This document shows positions 28,514 to 38,098 of a stretch of 64,000 bases of DNA, in pieces; position 1 is the first letter of the stretch; each line of letters starts with the position of its first letter. The stretch spans positions 320,247 through 384,246 of the forward strand of contig NZ_JASKYM010000002.1 of NCBI RefSeq assembly GCF_030131845.1. The letters run 5' to 3'. The notes under the pieces were generated by a model, which was not told where the DNA came from, ran no database searches, and worked only from the letters and a program-made list of their open reading frames with translations. This DNA comes from Romboutsia sedimentorum (GTDB lineage: Bacteria; Bacillota; Clostridia; Peptostreptococcales; Peptostreptococcaceae). Made by a program: the position numbers and the translations under genes.

Positions 28514-29101
28514 ATGAATATAAGCAATATATTAGTAAGTTTAGTAGCAATAGCAGTGGCTATATCTGTTCATGAGTTTGGACATGCATATGCAGCACAT
28601 TTATTAGGGGATGACACTGCTAAGATGGAAGGTAGAATGACACTAGATCCTGCAAAACATATAGACCCATTAGGTCTTCTTATGATGGTAGTTGTTCATA
28701 TAGGATGGGCTAAACCAGTTCCAGTAAATCCTAATAACTTTAAAAATTATAAAATAGGAAATATATTAGTATCATTATCGGGTGCAATAGGAAATATACT
28801 TGCAGCTATCTTATGTGTGGTAGTTATGAAATATGTTAGAATGGATGCTATTTCAACAATAGCATATACAACATTAATGTATAATGTGGGATTTGCAGCG
28901 TTTAATTTACTTCCTGTACCTCCGCTTGATGGATGGGGAATAGTATCATCGTTCATACCATATAAATATAATGAAATGATTTATAAATATGAAAGTATTA
29001 GTTATCCTATATTATTAATTTTAATATTTACAGGAGTATACGGAGTAATAGTATCGCCAATACGTGATGTAATAATGAATATAGTATGGATGTTTTATTA
29101 A
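28514..29101 (+). CDS. Site-2 protease family (M50) membrane zinc metalloprotease
   Basis: A 195-residue membrane protein with the M50 core: zinc-binding HEFGH (SVHEFGHAYAAHLLGDDTA, about residues 19-37) in the first membrane helix and the third ligand in NLLPVPPLDGWGI (about 135-147). It is of the short Rip/YwhC type without PDZ domain. Substrate unknown; homologues usually sit next to scpA as here. Ribosome binding site TAGGAGATG; 26 bp before scpA. Confidence 0.9.
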   Translation: MNISNILVSLVAIAVAISVHEFGHAYAAHLLGDDTAKMEGRMTLDPAKHIDPLGLLMMVVVHIGWAKPVPVNPNNFKNYKIGNILVSLSGAIGNILAAILCVVVMKYVRMDAISTIAYTTLMYNVGFAAFNLLPVPPLDGWGIVSSFIPYKYNEMIYKYESISYPILLILIFTGVYGVIVSPIRDVIMNIVWMFY

Positions 29102-29127
29102 AATAGTATAAATTAAAGGATGATTAA

Positions 29128-29850
29128 ATGAAATATAACATACAATTACAAGTGTATGAAGGTCCTCTAGACTTATTATATGACTTGATTTCTAAACATA
29201 AAATAGATATAAAAGATATATCAATAATAGATATAACAAAGCAGTATATAAAGTATATAGAAATGTTAGAAAAAATGGATTTAGAAATAACTAGCGAGTT
29301 TATAACAATGGCCTCAAAGCTTTTAGAAGTGAAATCAAAGTATTTGTTATTTAAACAAAAATCTGATGAAGAAGTAGAAGATCCAAGATTAGAACTTATG
29401 GAACAACTAGAGGAATATAGAAAGTTTAAAATAGCAGCTGAAAATCTAAAAGATAATATTATTTATATAGATGAATTATATTATAGAAAAAAAGAAGAGA
29501 TAATTATTGATGAAAAAGTAAATTTAGATGAGATATCGATAGAAGCTATAATGAAAATACTTCCTCATATATTAAAAGTAAAAAAGATAGAAGAAGAAGC
29601 AAGTGATGAAAAATTAAATAAAATAGTAAGAGGAAGAATTGTATCAGTAGAGGAAAAAACAAAATACATAAGAGATATAATAAAAGAAACAAATGAAATA
29701 CAATTTACTAAAATAATAAATACATCTGATAAAGATGAAATAATCGCTACATTCTTATCTATATTAGAATTGATAAAATGTAGGGAAATAACAGTAGAAC
29801 AGAATATTTTCTTTGATGATATAATAATAAAAAGAAATTCGGAGTGGTAA
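29128..29850 (+). CDS. scpA: Segregation and condensation protein A
   Basis: A 240-residue kleisin that bridges SMC heads in the bacterial condensin. It begins with the conserved ScpA segment LQVYEGPLDLLYDLISKHKIDIKDI, followed by ITKQYIKYIEML and the acidic linker before EYRKFKIAAENLK. The C-terminal winged helix ends TFLSILELIKCREI. Its stop is separated from scpB by one base, so translation is probably coupled. Confidence 0.95.
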   Translation: MKYNIQLQVYEGPLDLLYDLISKHKIDIKDISIIDITKQYIKYIEMLEKMDLEITSEFITMASKLLEVKSKYLLFKQKSDEEVEDPRLELMEQLEEYRKFKIAAENLKDNIIYIDELYYRKKEEIIIDEKVNLDEISIEAIMKILPHILKVKKIEEEASDEKLNKIVRGRIVSVEEKTKYIRDIIKETNEIQFTKIINTSDKDEIIATFLSILELIKCREITVEQNIFFDDIIIKRNSEW

Positions 29851-29851
29851 A

Positions 29852-30394
29852 ATGAAACGTAGCGAAATAAAAAGTATTATAGAGGCAATTATGTTTGCAT
29901 ATTCAGACCCTATAAGCATTGAGGAATTAAATAATATAATTAACGAAGAATTATCAAGAAAAGAAATAGAGTTCATGCTAAACTCATTGATAGAGGAATA
30001 TAGGGAAGATAATAGAGGGATACAAATAATAAAATTAGAAGATAAATATCAAATGACTACAAATAAAGATTATTCTGATTTTATAAAAAAAATATTAGAG
30101 CCGAATAAGAAAAAAAGTTTAAGCCAGGCTACTTTAGAGACATTAACTATAATAGCTTATAAGCAACCAATAACAAAAGTTCAAGTAGAAGATGTAAGAG
30201 GTGTAAAGTGTGATAGAGCTATACAAACTCTTTTAGAAAATGAATTAATAATAGAAGCAGGTAGACTTGATAAAATAGGTAAACCTATAATCTATAAAAC
30301 TACAAATGAATTTTTAAAGTTATTAAGCATAGAAACATTACAAGATTTACCTAAGTTAGAAAATAATGAAGAAGAAAACAATCAAAATAGTTAA
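29852..30394 (+). CDS. scpB: Segregation and condensation protein B
   Basis: A 180-residue protein with two winged-helix domains that binds the ScpA linker. Conserved segments: IEAIMFAYSDPISIEEL near the N-terminus and the nearly invariant SQATLETLTIIAYKQPITKVQVEDVRG (about residues 90-116; only its ends are quoted as key residues), then LIEAGRLDKIGKPIIYKTT. Partner of the adjacent scpA. Confidence 0.95.
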   Translation: MKRSEIKSIIEAIMFAYSDPISIEELNNIINEELSRKEIEFMLNSLIEEYREDNRGIQIIKLEDKYQMTTNKDYSDFIKKILEPNKKKSLSQATLETLTIIAYKQPITKVQVEDVRGVKCDRAIQTLLENELIIEAGRLDKIGKPIIYKTTNEFLKLLSIETLQDLPKLENNEEENNQNS

Positions 30395-30401
30395 TTAAGA
30401 T

Positions 30402-30432
30402 AGATTACTTTTTAAAGGTAATCTATTTTTTT
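30402..30432 (+). terminator. Rho-independent terminator
   Basis: AGATTACTTT / AAAGGTAATCT stem and seven T after scpB. Confidence 0.85.
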
Positions 30433-30496
30433 GTACTTATAAAAAATACTTTGTTATTTAAAATAAATTTCAATAATAAGTATACATACCTATTAT

Positions 30497-31159
30497 TTGG
30501 AAAATAATAATACTATGAGATACAATGATATATTTGTAGTTAATATTTTATTGATACTATGTATAGGGGGTTTAATAGTTTTTATTAAATCATCTTTAAA
30601 TTTAGTATTCACAGTAAATGTAGAGAACAGTGATATATTTGTTAAACTTAATGTTAAATACTTATTAAACTTAATAAATATAAAAATAAATATTTACCCA
30701 AAATTAAAGAAAAAAATTGAAACATATAAAAATAAAAAGGAGAATATAGAAAAAGAAGTAAATAGGAAAATAAATAAAAAGGATATAAAAAAAGAAGATA
30801 TTAAAAAAATTTACAGCTTAATGAAAAGAATTAAGATATATGAAGTATATAGTGATATAGGTTTTGGAAATCAAAATGTTGTTTTTACAAGTTTTATACA
30901 TTTATTTATAAATACTATATATGGAAATTTAATTAATTTAAGTAATGCTGAGAAAATATATTTAAGCGTTAATCCTAATTTTACAAAAAATTACGTAGAT
31001 TCAAATATAAAAATACATATAAAACTAAAAATTAAAGACATAATAATAATATGTGTAGCATTATTTAAAATTTATAAAAAAATAAAGAAAAATAAGAAGG
31101 ACGGTGGTAATGGTGAAATCAACAGGAGCAATTCAAAGTCTTATGGAAACAACATTTGA
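30497..31159 (+). CDS. DUF2953 domain membrane protein
   Basis: A 220-residue protein with an N-terminal membrane segment (DIFVVNILLILCIGGLIVFI) and a lysine-rich central region, followed by a beta-strand-rich part (YEVYSDIGFGNQNVVFTSFIHLFINTIYGNL) that matches DUF2953. This family is almost always encoded just upstream of the spore protein gene ytfJ, as here; its role is unknown. The start is uncertain: the frame opens at TTG 30497, and ATG 30515 (MRYNDIF) is an alternative. The 3' end overlaps ytfJ by 50 bp. Confidence 0.75.
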   Translation: MENNNTMRYNDIFVVNILLILCIGGLIVFIKSSLNLVFTVNVENSDIFVKLNVKYLLNLINIKINIYPKLKKKIETYKNKKENIEKEVNRKINKKDIKKEDIKKIYSLMKRIKIYEVYSDIGFGNQNVVFTSFIHLFINTIYGNLINLSNAEKIYLSVNPNFTKNYVDSNIKIHIKLKIKDIIIICVALFKIYKKIKKNKKDGGNGEINRSNSKSYGNNI

Positions 31160-31553
31160 TACAATTAAAGGCTCAATAGATGCCAACACTATAATAGGAG
31201 ATCCTATCCAAGCTGACAATACTGTAGTTGTACCAATATCAAAAGTAACTATTGGATTTGGAATCGGAGGGGGAGAATACTCAAAGGGATATGATAAAAG
31301 TAAACTAAAGGAAAAAAGAGAAGAAACTGAAGATAATAATTTTGCAGGAGGAAGTGCAGGTGCAATTTCAATACAACCAGTAGCTTTTGTAGTAGTTGAA
31401 AATGGAGAAACAAGACTTATGAGCTTAGATAACAGTATTAATATGGTAGACAATATATTGGCAGTTACTCCAAAGGTTATAGAAAAAATTCAAAATTTAT
31501 CTAAAAATAATGATAAAAATAAAAGCAATAATAAAAATAAAAAAAATATATAA
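31110..31553 (+). CDS. ytfJ: Sporulation protein YtfJ (GerW family)
   Basis: A 147-residue GerW/YtfJ family protein. The conserved motifs are clear: TIIGDPIQADNTVVVPISKVTIGFGIGGG (about residues 28-56, key residues G, D, P and the glycine cluster), then GGSAGAISIQPVAFVVVENGE. In Bacillus it affects spore germination; a gene of this type is widespread in spore formers. ATG 31110 lies 8 bp after AAGGA; the GTG at 31104 is less well placed. The Asn/Lys-rich C-terminus is low complexity. Confidence 0.92.
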   Translation: MVKSTGAIQSLMETTFDTIKGSIDANTIIGDPIQADNTVVVPISKVTIGFGIGGGEYSKGYDKSKLKEKREETEDNNFAGGSAGAISIQPVAFVVVENGETRLMSLDNSINMVDNILAVTPKVIEKIQNLSKNNDKNKSNNKNKKNI

Positions 31554-31555
31554 TA

Positions 31556-31604
31556 AAAAACTATTTATAGGCTATTAAGTATATAGCTTATAGATAGTTT
31601 TTTT
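31556..31604 (+). terminator. Rho-independent terminator
   Basis: AAAAAACTATTTATAGGCTAT / ATAGCTTATAGATAGTTTTTTT, an interrupted stem with a T tail after ytfJ. Confidence 0.8.
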
Positions 31605-31791
31605 GTTATATATTTAAATTAATGTAATATTTAAAAAATTTCATACTAGCTTAAGATAATAAAGTTTTAAATTAAAACTATTTAAATAGATAATAATATA
31701 TATATATAGTATAATAAAAATTAATATAGATTAAATAAAGATAATTAAGAAGTATTTAAATTTAGAATACTAATATTTTGAGGTGAATATT

Positions 31792-32232
31792 ATGGAAAAT
31801 AGAGAAATTTCGGTTTTGATGATGGAAAATATGAATCATTTGAGTAATTTAATAAAAATTGTAAATGATGAAAGAAATAGCTCAGAAAAAATTCTTACAG
31901 AAAGACAATTCTTTGCATTAGTGAGCATCAGAAAACACAAAAAGATAGAACTTAAAAATTTAAGCAAAGATTTATATGTATCAACTTCAAGCTTATGTAT
32001 ATTATTAAACAAATTAGTGGAACAAGAGTATGTTTATAGGGAAGAAGATACGAAAGATAGAAGAAATACTTTTTATTGTATAAGTGAAAAGGGAGATAGA
32101 ATAGTAAAAGCAGAAATAGATAAATTTTTAGGTATAATCGGAACTAAAGTAAATAAATTAGATATAAATCAAAAAGAAAAATTATTTAATTGTTTGAGTG
32201 AAGTTAACCCAATGATAAAAAAATTATTTTAA
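31792..32232 (+). CDS. MarR family transcriptional regulator
   Basis: A 146-residue winged-helix protein. The recognition part reads LKNLSKDLYVSTSSLCILLNKLVEQEYVYREEDTKDRR (about residues 58-95), with the MarR wing D-x-R-D/N-x-R pattern (EEDTKDRRNTF). Effector and targets unknown; the minus-strand membrane protein gene beyond the shared terminator is convergent, so a divergent target is not evident. ATG 31792 follows TGAGGTGAA; the GTG at 31783 is inside that site. Confidence 0.88.
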   Translation: MENREISVLMMENMNHLSNLIKIVNDERNSSEKILTERQFFALVSIRKHKKIELKNLSKDLYVSTSSLCILLNKLVEQEYVYREEDTKDRRNTFYCISEKGDRIVKAEIDKFLGIIGTKVNKLDINQKEKLFNCLSEVNPMIKKLF

Positions 32233-32369
32233 GTATGAAAGTTAAATTAATAGATTTATAAAATTAGATGTAAAAATAAAATTACTTAATTTAACAAATT
32301 GTGCTACAATTAAATAGCCTAAGATTTTTATTTTCTTCTTACGTAATAAAATTGAAAATAAAGATAATT

Positions 32370-32399
32370 TGCTCGCTAAAAATAGCGAGCTTTTTTTAT
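32370..32399. terminator. Convergent terminator
   Basis: GCTCGCTA / TAGCGAGC stem with a seven-T tail on the + strand, between the marR-like gene and the minus-strand membrane protein gene. Confidence 0.88.
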
Positions 32400-33053
32400 T
32401 TATCTTTTGAATTTGAAAATTTCTTTATCAGAAATAAAAATAGGTATATATACAGCTGTAGTTATTAAAAAGAAAACTAAGATACCTGTTAAATTTAATT
32501 CTGAAAAACTATAAGAATAATTAGCAGAAGTAATAATATTCAATAATAGTATAAATGAAAAATAAAGTATACAAGCAATTAAATTATCTCTTATAGCATA
32601 TTTATTAATCTTGAATTTTCTAACCTCAATCATGTAAACATTAGCATAAATCAACAAAACTTTAGAAAATATAAATAAGAAGTAAAGTATATTAGGGAAC
32701 CTATAAGGAATCTCTTTAAATAAAATTATCTCTCCTATAGAACAAACTAAACTCCAAGAAAAAAATACATTAAACAAGTGGTATTGCTTAAAAAACAATA
32801 TAGCAATACAAATATAAGCACAAAACCTACTAATCCCAATAGGAAGCGAACTTGATGTATTATAATTTCCCATTGAAATTATTGAAACTTGTTCAAATAC
32901 TATCTCTAAAATAATTAACCAACAAATTATTTTTTCAATAATATAACTATAAGGTAATAAATTTTTAGTTAGCCTATTACAAAAATACATAAATATAGCA
33001 AAAATAAATAATATTATTAAATGTTCTCTAGAAAAAAGAAACGTATTAGTCAT
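32400..33053 (-). CDS. YwaF/TIGR02206-like integral membrane protein
   Basis: A 217-residue protein made of about six or seven membrane helices. The segment around SSLPIGISRFCAYICIAILF (about residues 68-87), where this family has a conserved P-x-H/G-x-C/S-R pattern, and the order of helices fit the YwaF/TIGR02206 family of unknown function. The starting ATG follows AGGGGAG on the minus strand. No motif indicates a substrate. Confidence 0.6.
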   Translation of the reverse strand: MTNTFLFSREHLIILFIFAIFMYFCNRLTKNLLPYSYIIEKIICWLIILEIVFEQVSIISMGNYNTSSSLPIGISRFCAYICIAILFFKQYHLFNVFFSWSLVCSIGEIILFKEIPYRFPNILYFLFIFSKVLLIYANVYMIEVRKFKINKYAIRDNLIACILYFSFILLLNIITSANYSYSFSELNLTGILVFFLITTAVYIPIFISDKEIFKFKR

Positions 33054-33273
33054 AAAATTCTCCCCTGTAAATAAATTTTTACATATTTTATTTCAAAAAT
33101 TTTAAATTGATATAATCACTATATAATATAATATATTTTAAGTTTTTTTAAAATAGAATTAACAAAAATATACAAACTTAATAATGCTAGTGTAACAAAA
33201 TAAATTTTAAATAATAAATTAATACTATATAGATAAAGACATTTGAAAATATCATTATGAGGAAGTGAATAAG

Positions 33274-34233
33274 TTGAAGAAAGCTAACATTCAATTATGT
33301 GCTGATGCAGGAAGCAAGTATTGTCCATGTCACCTTGCGTACTCAGGGGATTGCATAAAGTGCCCAATTATACGTGGAGAAAAAACTTGTGACTGTTTAT
33401 GGCAAGGAGTTTGTGTTTATAGTGAACTTAAACATAGCCAAAATACACCAATGTGTGAAAGAAAAGAAAGTTTATGTAATATAAAGGAAGTAAAAGACTT
33501 AGACAGTGATATATTTTTAATGAAAATACAAGTACCTAAAGACATGATAAGGGATTTGTGTAGTCCAGGTGCATATGTATTGATAAAAAGTAAAGATAAA
33601 AATAGCGATATATTTAATACTCCAATATCTGTTATGGATGTAGATATGAAAAGTTGTATTTTAGAAGTTGTAGTTAAATCAAGAGGAATTAAAACTAAAA
33701 ATATAATAAATTTTGATCAAGTCTGGGTTAAAGGTCCATATTTTAATGGTATATTTGGAATAAAGCAAATTAAAGGGGCTTATAAAATTAATACAGTTGT
33801 AGTATTAAATGGATTATCTCAAGTTAATTCTATAAATATTATAAAAAGATTATTAGAAAATAAGAACAATGTAGAAGTATTTATTAACAATAAAGCAACT
33901 GTATTACAAGTAGTAATAGATAAGTTGATAAACCTAGGTGTAAATATTTATGAGACGGATTTGAATAAAGATAAAGACTTTTTAATTGATTATATAAGAA
34001 GAAACGACGTGGCATTTGTATATAGTGGAGGCTCTGACTTATTTAACAAATATGTAATGAATATTGTAGACTCAGTTGATGAAAACATAAATCTGGCTGT
34101 TTCAAATAATAATTTAATATGCTGTGGAGAAGGTGTTTGTGGAGCTTGTACTATAGATGTAAATGGACAGAAGGTAAAGTCATGTAAGGCTCAAATTGAT
34201 AGTCGGGATTTTTTGAATTCTAGGAATTTATAG
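33274..34233 (+). CDS. PyrK-like Fe-S/flavin oxidoreductase subunit (sulfide/dihydroorotate dehydrogenase-like)
   Basis: A 319-residue protein. The N-terminal 70 residues are cysteine-rich (CPCHLAYSGDCIKCP, CDCLWQGVC), which suggests an extra metal or Fe-S site. A flavin/NAD-binding reductase domain follows, and the C-terminus carries the PyrK-type 2Fe-2S pattern CCGEGVCGACTIDVNGQKVKSC (about residues 286-307). It probably passes electrons between NAD(P)H and the FAD protein encoded 11 bp downstream. I prefer TTG 33274, 8 bp after AGGAAG, over GTG 33265, which overlaps it. Confidence 0.8.
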   Translation: MKKANIQLCADAGSKYCPCHLAYSGDCIKCPIIRGEKTCDCLWQGVCVYSELKHSQNTPMCERKESLCNIKEVKDLDSDIFLMKIQVPKDMIRDLCSPGAYVLIKSKDKNSDIFNTPISVMDVDMKSCILEVVVKSRGIKTKNIINFDQVWVKGPYFNGIFGIKQIKGAYKINTVVVLNGLSQVNSINIIKRLLENKNNVEVFINNKATVLQVVIDKLINLGVNIYETDLNKDKDFLIDYIRRNDVAFVYSGGSDLFNKYVMNIVDSVDENINLAVSNNNLICCGEGVCGACTIDVNGQKVKSCKAQIDSRDFLNSRNL

Positions 34234-34244
34234 GGGGAGTAAGT

Positions 34245-35258
34245 ATGCCAAAAGTAGTTGTAATTGGAGGGGGATGGGCAGGATGCGCATCTGCCATATC
34301 TGCTAAAAAAGCAGGAGCTGAGGTTGTTATATTAGAAAAAACTGATTTATTATTAGGGCTTGGAAATGTTGGAGGAATAATGAGAAACAATGGTAGATAT
34401 AGTGCTACAGAAGAAGCAATTGCCCTTGGAGCTAAAGAACTATTTGAAATCACTGATAAATATGCTACTCATGTGAATATAGATTTCCCAGGCCATAATC
34501 ATGCAACGATTTATAACGTAACTAAGATAGAAAGACCTGTTAGACAAAAAATTATTGATATGGGAATAGAAGTTAAATTTTTTAGTAGGGTCGTAGATGT
34601 TGAAATGGAAGATAAAAAAATAGTTTCAGTTATACTTGAAGATGGAGAGAAAATAAAGGGTGATGCTTTTGTAGAAACAACAGGTTCTTCAGGACCTATG
34701 GGCAATTGTACTAAGTATGGTAATGGATGTGCTATGTGTGTTTTAAGATGTCCTTCTTTTGGGGGAAGAGTTAGTATAAGTAGTAGGTGTGGTGTAGAAG
34801 ATATGATTGGAAGAAGAAATAATGGAGAGTACGGCGCATTTAGTGGATCAATGAAGTTATTAAAAGAATCTTTAAGTGAAGAAATACAAAAAGAATTAAA
34901 TGAAAAAGGATGTGCAGTAGTTCCACTTCCAGAAGAATTGAAAAATGAAGAAAAATTAGATATAAAGGTATGTCAGCAATACGCATTACCTGCTTTTTCT
35001 AATAATATTGTTTTAATAGATACAGGTCATGCAAAACTTATGAGTCCATTTTTCAATTTAGAAAAATTAAGATTAGTACCTGGGTTTGAAGGAGCTTTAA
35101 TTGTTGACCCATACTCAGGTGGAAAAGGAAATTCTATTAGATATTTGTCTGTAGCTCCAAGAGATAATTATATGAGAGCTAAAGGTGTTGACAACTTATT
35201 TGTTGCAGGAGAAAAATCAGGGTTTTATGTAGGGCATACAGAACCCATCCGTATCTAA
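34245..35258 (+). pseudogene. FAD-dependent oxidoreductase, 5' part, interrupted by the mobile element
   Basis: This encodes the first 332 residues of an FAD-dependent oxidoreductase. The dinucleotide-binding fold VVVIGGGWAGCASAISAKK lies at residues 4-22, and a cysteine-rich NGCAMCVLRCPSFGG lies near 162-176. After GHTE (codon 333 at 35241-35243) the frame enters the mobile element and stops 5 codons later (PIRI). The missing C-terminal 95 residues are at 60284-60568, in frame. As it stands the chromosome can make only a truncated protein. It forms an operon with the Fe-S protein upstream. Confidence 0.9.
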
Positions 35259-36863
35259 ACACAAACTATTACCCCCGAAGTGCGACCCATCAATTCCATG
35301 GTAAAATATTCTAATCTCACCCAAATCACCATCCCAAGTAATCCTATCAACAACAGAACTCAAAAGCAACTTCTTCTCTTCAACGCTCGCATCATCAACA
35401 AGCTTATTAAACTTATTCAAATTATCAACAATTAAATCAATATTAAGCATCTCAAGTTCAACACTATTACTAACCTCGCTAACCTCATCCATTTTACATT
35501 TCAAAGCATCAACCTCTAAACTTAGCTTCTCAATCTGAACAATAATATACTTAGAAGCGGAACTACCTGCATTTTCACTAAGATTAATCACAAGTTGCTC
35601 AATAGCTTTCTCCTTGCTTTCAATCTCCAGTTGAATATCTGTATTACTTTTAGGCTTAACGCTCTTAAAACTGCTTTTAACCTTTTCATATTCACTAATT
35701 AGAACATCCTTATCAGTAACCTTTATCTTATCAAGAACAAAGCTCTCAATCTCTTTACCATTAACATTACAATTAGAACAATTATACATAGTATACTTCT
35801 TGTTGCACTTATAATAATAAGATTTAACTTTATCATCACCTTTGCCATAAGAAGAATAAGTTAAAATCATAGCACTACCACACTTAGCACATTTTAAAAT
35901 TCCCGATAAAATACCATTTTTACTAGAACCAGTTCTACAACCTTTTTTACTTTGCTTATCAACTATTCTTTGTATATCAAGCCAAATAATATCGTCAATA
36001 ATTCCATTATGCTTTGAAACTGCATAAATCCAATTACTTTTATCAACTTTCTTACCGTTTCTATTTTTACCATAAGTTAAATAACCACATCCATTATAAT
36101 CCCCTGTAACAAAAATTTCATTTAGCTTAAAGTAATCGTGAATAAATTTACTAGATTTAACATAAATAGGATTAGTTAAAATATCTTTAACCATAGAAGG
36201 AGTAATAGTACCGCCATTTTTACCACAGATACCACTTTTATATAAATACTCACTAACCTTAGTCAAAGAGCGAACTTCTAAAAACTTGTTATATATATCA
36301 TTAACAAGTTCTATTTCTTCTTCATTAACTTTTAAAATATTGTATTTATGCTCCTTGCCATCTGAAATATAATTTACGACTTCATTATCATAACCAAGAG
36401 GAAGCTGTCCTCCAAGCCACTTACCATCTTTAGCAAGTTCTCTCATATTATCACGAACACGTTCTGAAATAGTTTCTCTTTCAAGTTGAGCGAAAACACT
36501 TGAAATAAACATCATAGCCCTGCCCATTGGAGTAGTAGTATCGAATTGTTCTTTGATTGAAATAAAGCCAATGCCAAGAGACGATAAATCATCAATTAAA
36601 GATGAGAAATCAGCAACGTTACGACTTATTCTATCAAGTCTATAACATATTATAGTATCAAACTTTTTAGCTTTAGCATCTTCAATCATTTTAGTAAACT
36701 GAGGTCTATTAGTATTTTTACCAGAAAAACCTTCATCTTCATAAACTAAAAAATCACTAACTCCGATATTTTTTCCATAGTCCATACACAATTGAATTTG
36801 GTTTTCTATAGACTCACCTTTACCTGTAAACTTAGATTTTCTTGAATATATTGCAACTTTCAT
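35217..36863 (-). CDS. Large serine recombinase (integrase/excisionase of the element)
   Basis: A 548-residue serine recombinase. The resolvase domain has the nucleophile serine in AIYSRKS (residues 4-10), YEDEGFSGKNTNRP, and FDTIICYRLDRISRN; the recombinase domain follows (about 160-290); a zinc ribbon has CAKCGS..YYYKC..CSNC (about 315-355); and a long coiled coil runs through about 390-470. I start at ATG 36863, 8 bp after AGGAGG. The ORF crosses the left att site: its last seven residues (CMPYIKP) and stop codon are host DNA. It probably forms an operon with the ImmA and XRE genes upstream. Confidence 0.94.
   Translation of the reverse strand: MKVAIYSRKSKFTGKGESIENQIQLCMDYGKNIGVSDFLVYEDEGFSGKNTNRPQFTKMIEDAKAKKFDTIICYRLDRISRNVADFSSLIDDLSSLGIGFISIKEQFDTTTPMGRAMMFISSVFAQLERETISERVRDNMRELAKDGKWLGGQLPLGYDNEVVNYISDGKEHKYNILKVNEEEIELVNDIYNKFLEVRSLTKVSEYLYKSGICGKNGGTITPSMVKDILTNPIYVKSSKFIHDYFKLNEIFVTGDYNGCGYLTYGKNRNGKKVDKSNWIYAVSKHNGIIDDIIWLDIQRIVDKQSKKGCRTGSSKNGILSGILKCAKCGSAMILTYSSYGKGDDKVKSYYYKCNKKYTMYNCSNCNVNGKEIESFVLDKIKVTDKDVLISEYEKVKSSFKSVKPKSNTDIQLEIESKEKAIEQLVINLSENAGSSASKYIIVQIEKLSLEVDALKCKMDEVSEVSNSVELEMLNIDLIVDNLNKFNKLVDDASVEEKKLLLSSVVDRITWDGDLGEIRIFYHGIDGSHFGGNSLCLDTDGFCMPYIKP
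35239..35243. other. Left attachment site core (CAGAA)
   Basis: CAGAA occurs at both ends of the insertion (35239-35243 and 60279-60283). Crossover within it rejoins GHTE to AICTG in the host gene without any gain or loss of bases. Confidence 0.85.
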
Positions 36864-36969
36864 ATATTTCACCTCCTACAAATTAATAACTAGTATATAT
36901 AAATATATGATGCAAAAACAAAATTAATCATTATTAAATAGAGTTTGTTTCTGCAGCATAAAGTTATGA

Positions 36970-37452
36970 TTAAGCATAGTTTTTGAAGGTGAAATTAGAT
37001 TTATAAAGACTGTTGTATTTATATCTAACAAGTTCAACGGAAACATACTCAGATTTAGCTATTTCATGAGCTGAATAACCTTGATAGTTGTGACAGATAT
37101 TGTCATCTAAAAGTAATTCTGCTGCAAAAATATTAGCTTCATTTTCATATTTTTGAACAAGATTTTTATTATATTTCTCCAAAGTCAAAGTATCTACATC
37201 TGGATGAAGTATAGCGTGACCTAATTCATGAGCATAAGTTATATTTCTCTCATGCTCATTGAGAGTAGAATCTATAAGTATAAATGCAATTCCTTCTGAT
37301 TTGAAATAGCATCCATCAGGTAATTCATCTGCAATATCCTGTGCAAAAAATGCAGGAACTATATTTAGTTCCTTTATTATTGTTAATGGATTACAACTCT
37401 CATATTGATTTTTAATTCTTTTAACTTTCTCCCTTATGTCTTTGTAACACAC
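36970..37452 (-). CDS. ImmA/IrrE family metallo-endopeptidase
   Basis: A 160-residue zinc peptidase with the HExxH motif in YAHELGHAILHPDVD (about residues 69-83) and a downstream glutamate-containing ENEANIFAAELLLDD that supplies the third ligand. ImmA cleaves the cognate XRE repressor of mobile elements such as ICEBs1 after DNA damage or quorum signals. The XRE repressor gene lies 43 bp upstream on the same strand, so this pair is the probable switch for excision. The start is GTG; the spacing to GGGGCGAG is acceptable. Confidence 0.9.
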   Translation of the reverse strand: MCYKDIREKVKRIKNQYESCNPLTIIKELNIVPAFFAQDIADELPDGCYFKSEGIAFILIDSTLNEHERNITYAHELGHAILHPDVDTLTLEKYNKNLVQKYENEANIFAAELLLDDNICHNYQGYSAHEIAKSEYVSVELVRYKYNSLYKSNFTFKNYA

Positions 37453-37495
37453 ACCACTCGCCCCTTTATATAATCTTTAAGTGCTATGTATATAG

Positions 37496-37897
37496 CTATT
37501 TTTTGTTTTGTTCTTCAAGGGCTAACAGCATCCCCATTTTTATAGCTGTTAACACACTATCTATAGCTTCTTTAGAAGCTGGTTTTCCAGAGAAACTTAT
37601 TCCTTCTCTTCTTATTTTCTTTTCAGTATTAGCTATTATGGTCTCAAGATCTTCTTCAGATTTATCACCTAAACCTTGTCTTTTGAAATTAATATCATCA
37701 GTAAGGCCAAGTAAATAATCAGTAGATACTCCAAGCGCATCTGCTAATAGTGCAACAACCGCAGCTTTAGGTTCTCTTATTTCATTTTCATATCTAGAAA
37801 GACTAGCTTCTGTTATATTAGCCTTTTTACATAATTCTTTTTGGTTAATATTTAGATAACGTCTAGCTCTTGAAATTCTTTTTCCTATACTTTCCAA
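37496..37897 (-). CDS. XRE family repressor (lysogeny-type)
   Basis: A 133-residue protein with an N-terminal helix-turn-helix (RISRARRYLNINQKELCKKANITEASLSRYENEIREP, about residues 6-42) and a C-terminal regulatory part. Being divergent from a Cro-like gene and co-directional with immA, it is the likely repressor of the element. I start at TTG 37897, 8 bp after AAAGGAG; GTG 37906 overlaps that site. Likely operators are the ACGGTAAT repeats near 38100-38195. Confidence 0.88.
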   Translation of the reverse strand: MESIGKRISRARRYLNINQKELCKKANITEASLSRYENEIREPKAAVVALLADALGVSTDYLLGLTDDINFKRQGLGDKSEEDLETIIANTEKKIRREGISFSGKPASKEAIDSVLTAIKMGMLLALEEQNKK

Positions 37898-38098
37898 GTT
37901 GAACACTCCTTTGGATTTACGTTTTATAAATCCTTAATTTTTTACAGTAAAGGATAAATTACATTAATTAAACATTTTATATAAACATAATTTTTTCATA
38001 CTGCTTTTTAATAAAATCATATTTTTATATATTTAAAAACATTTTTTCTTAATTTAATAATAGCATGGAATTACCAAAAATAAAATAAAAATGTATAA

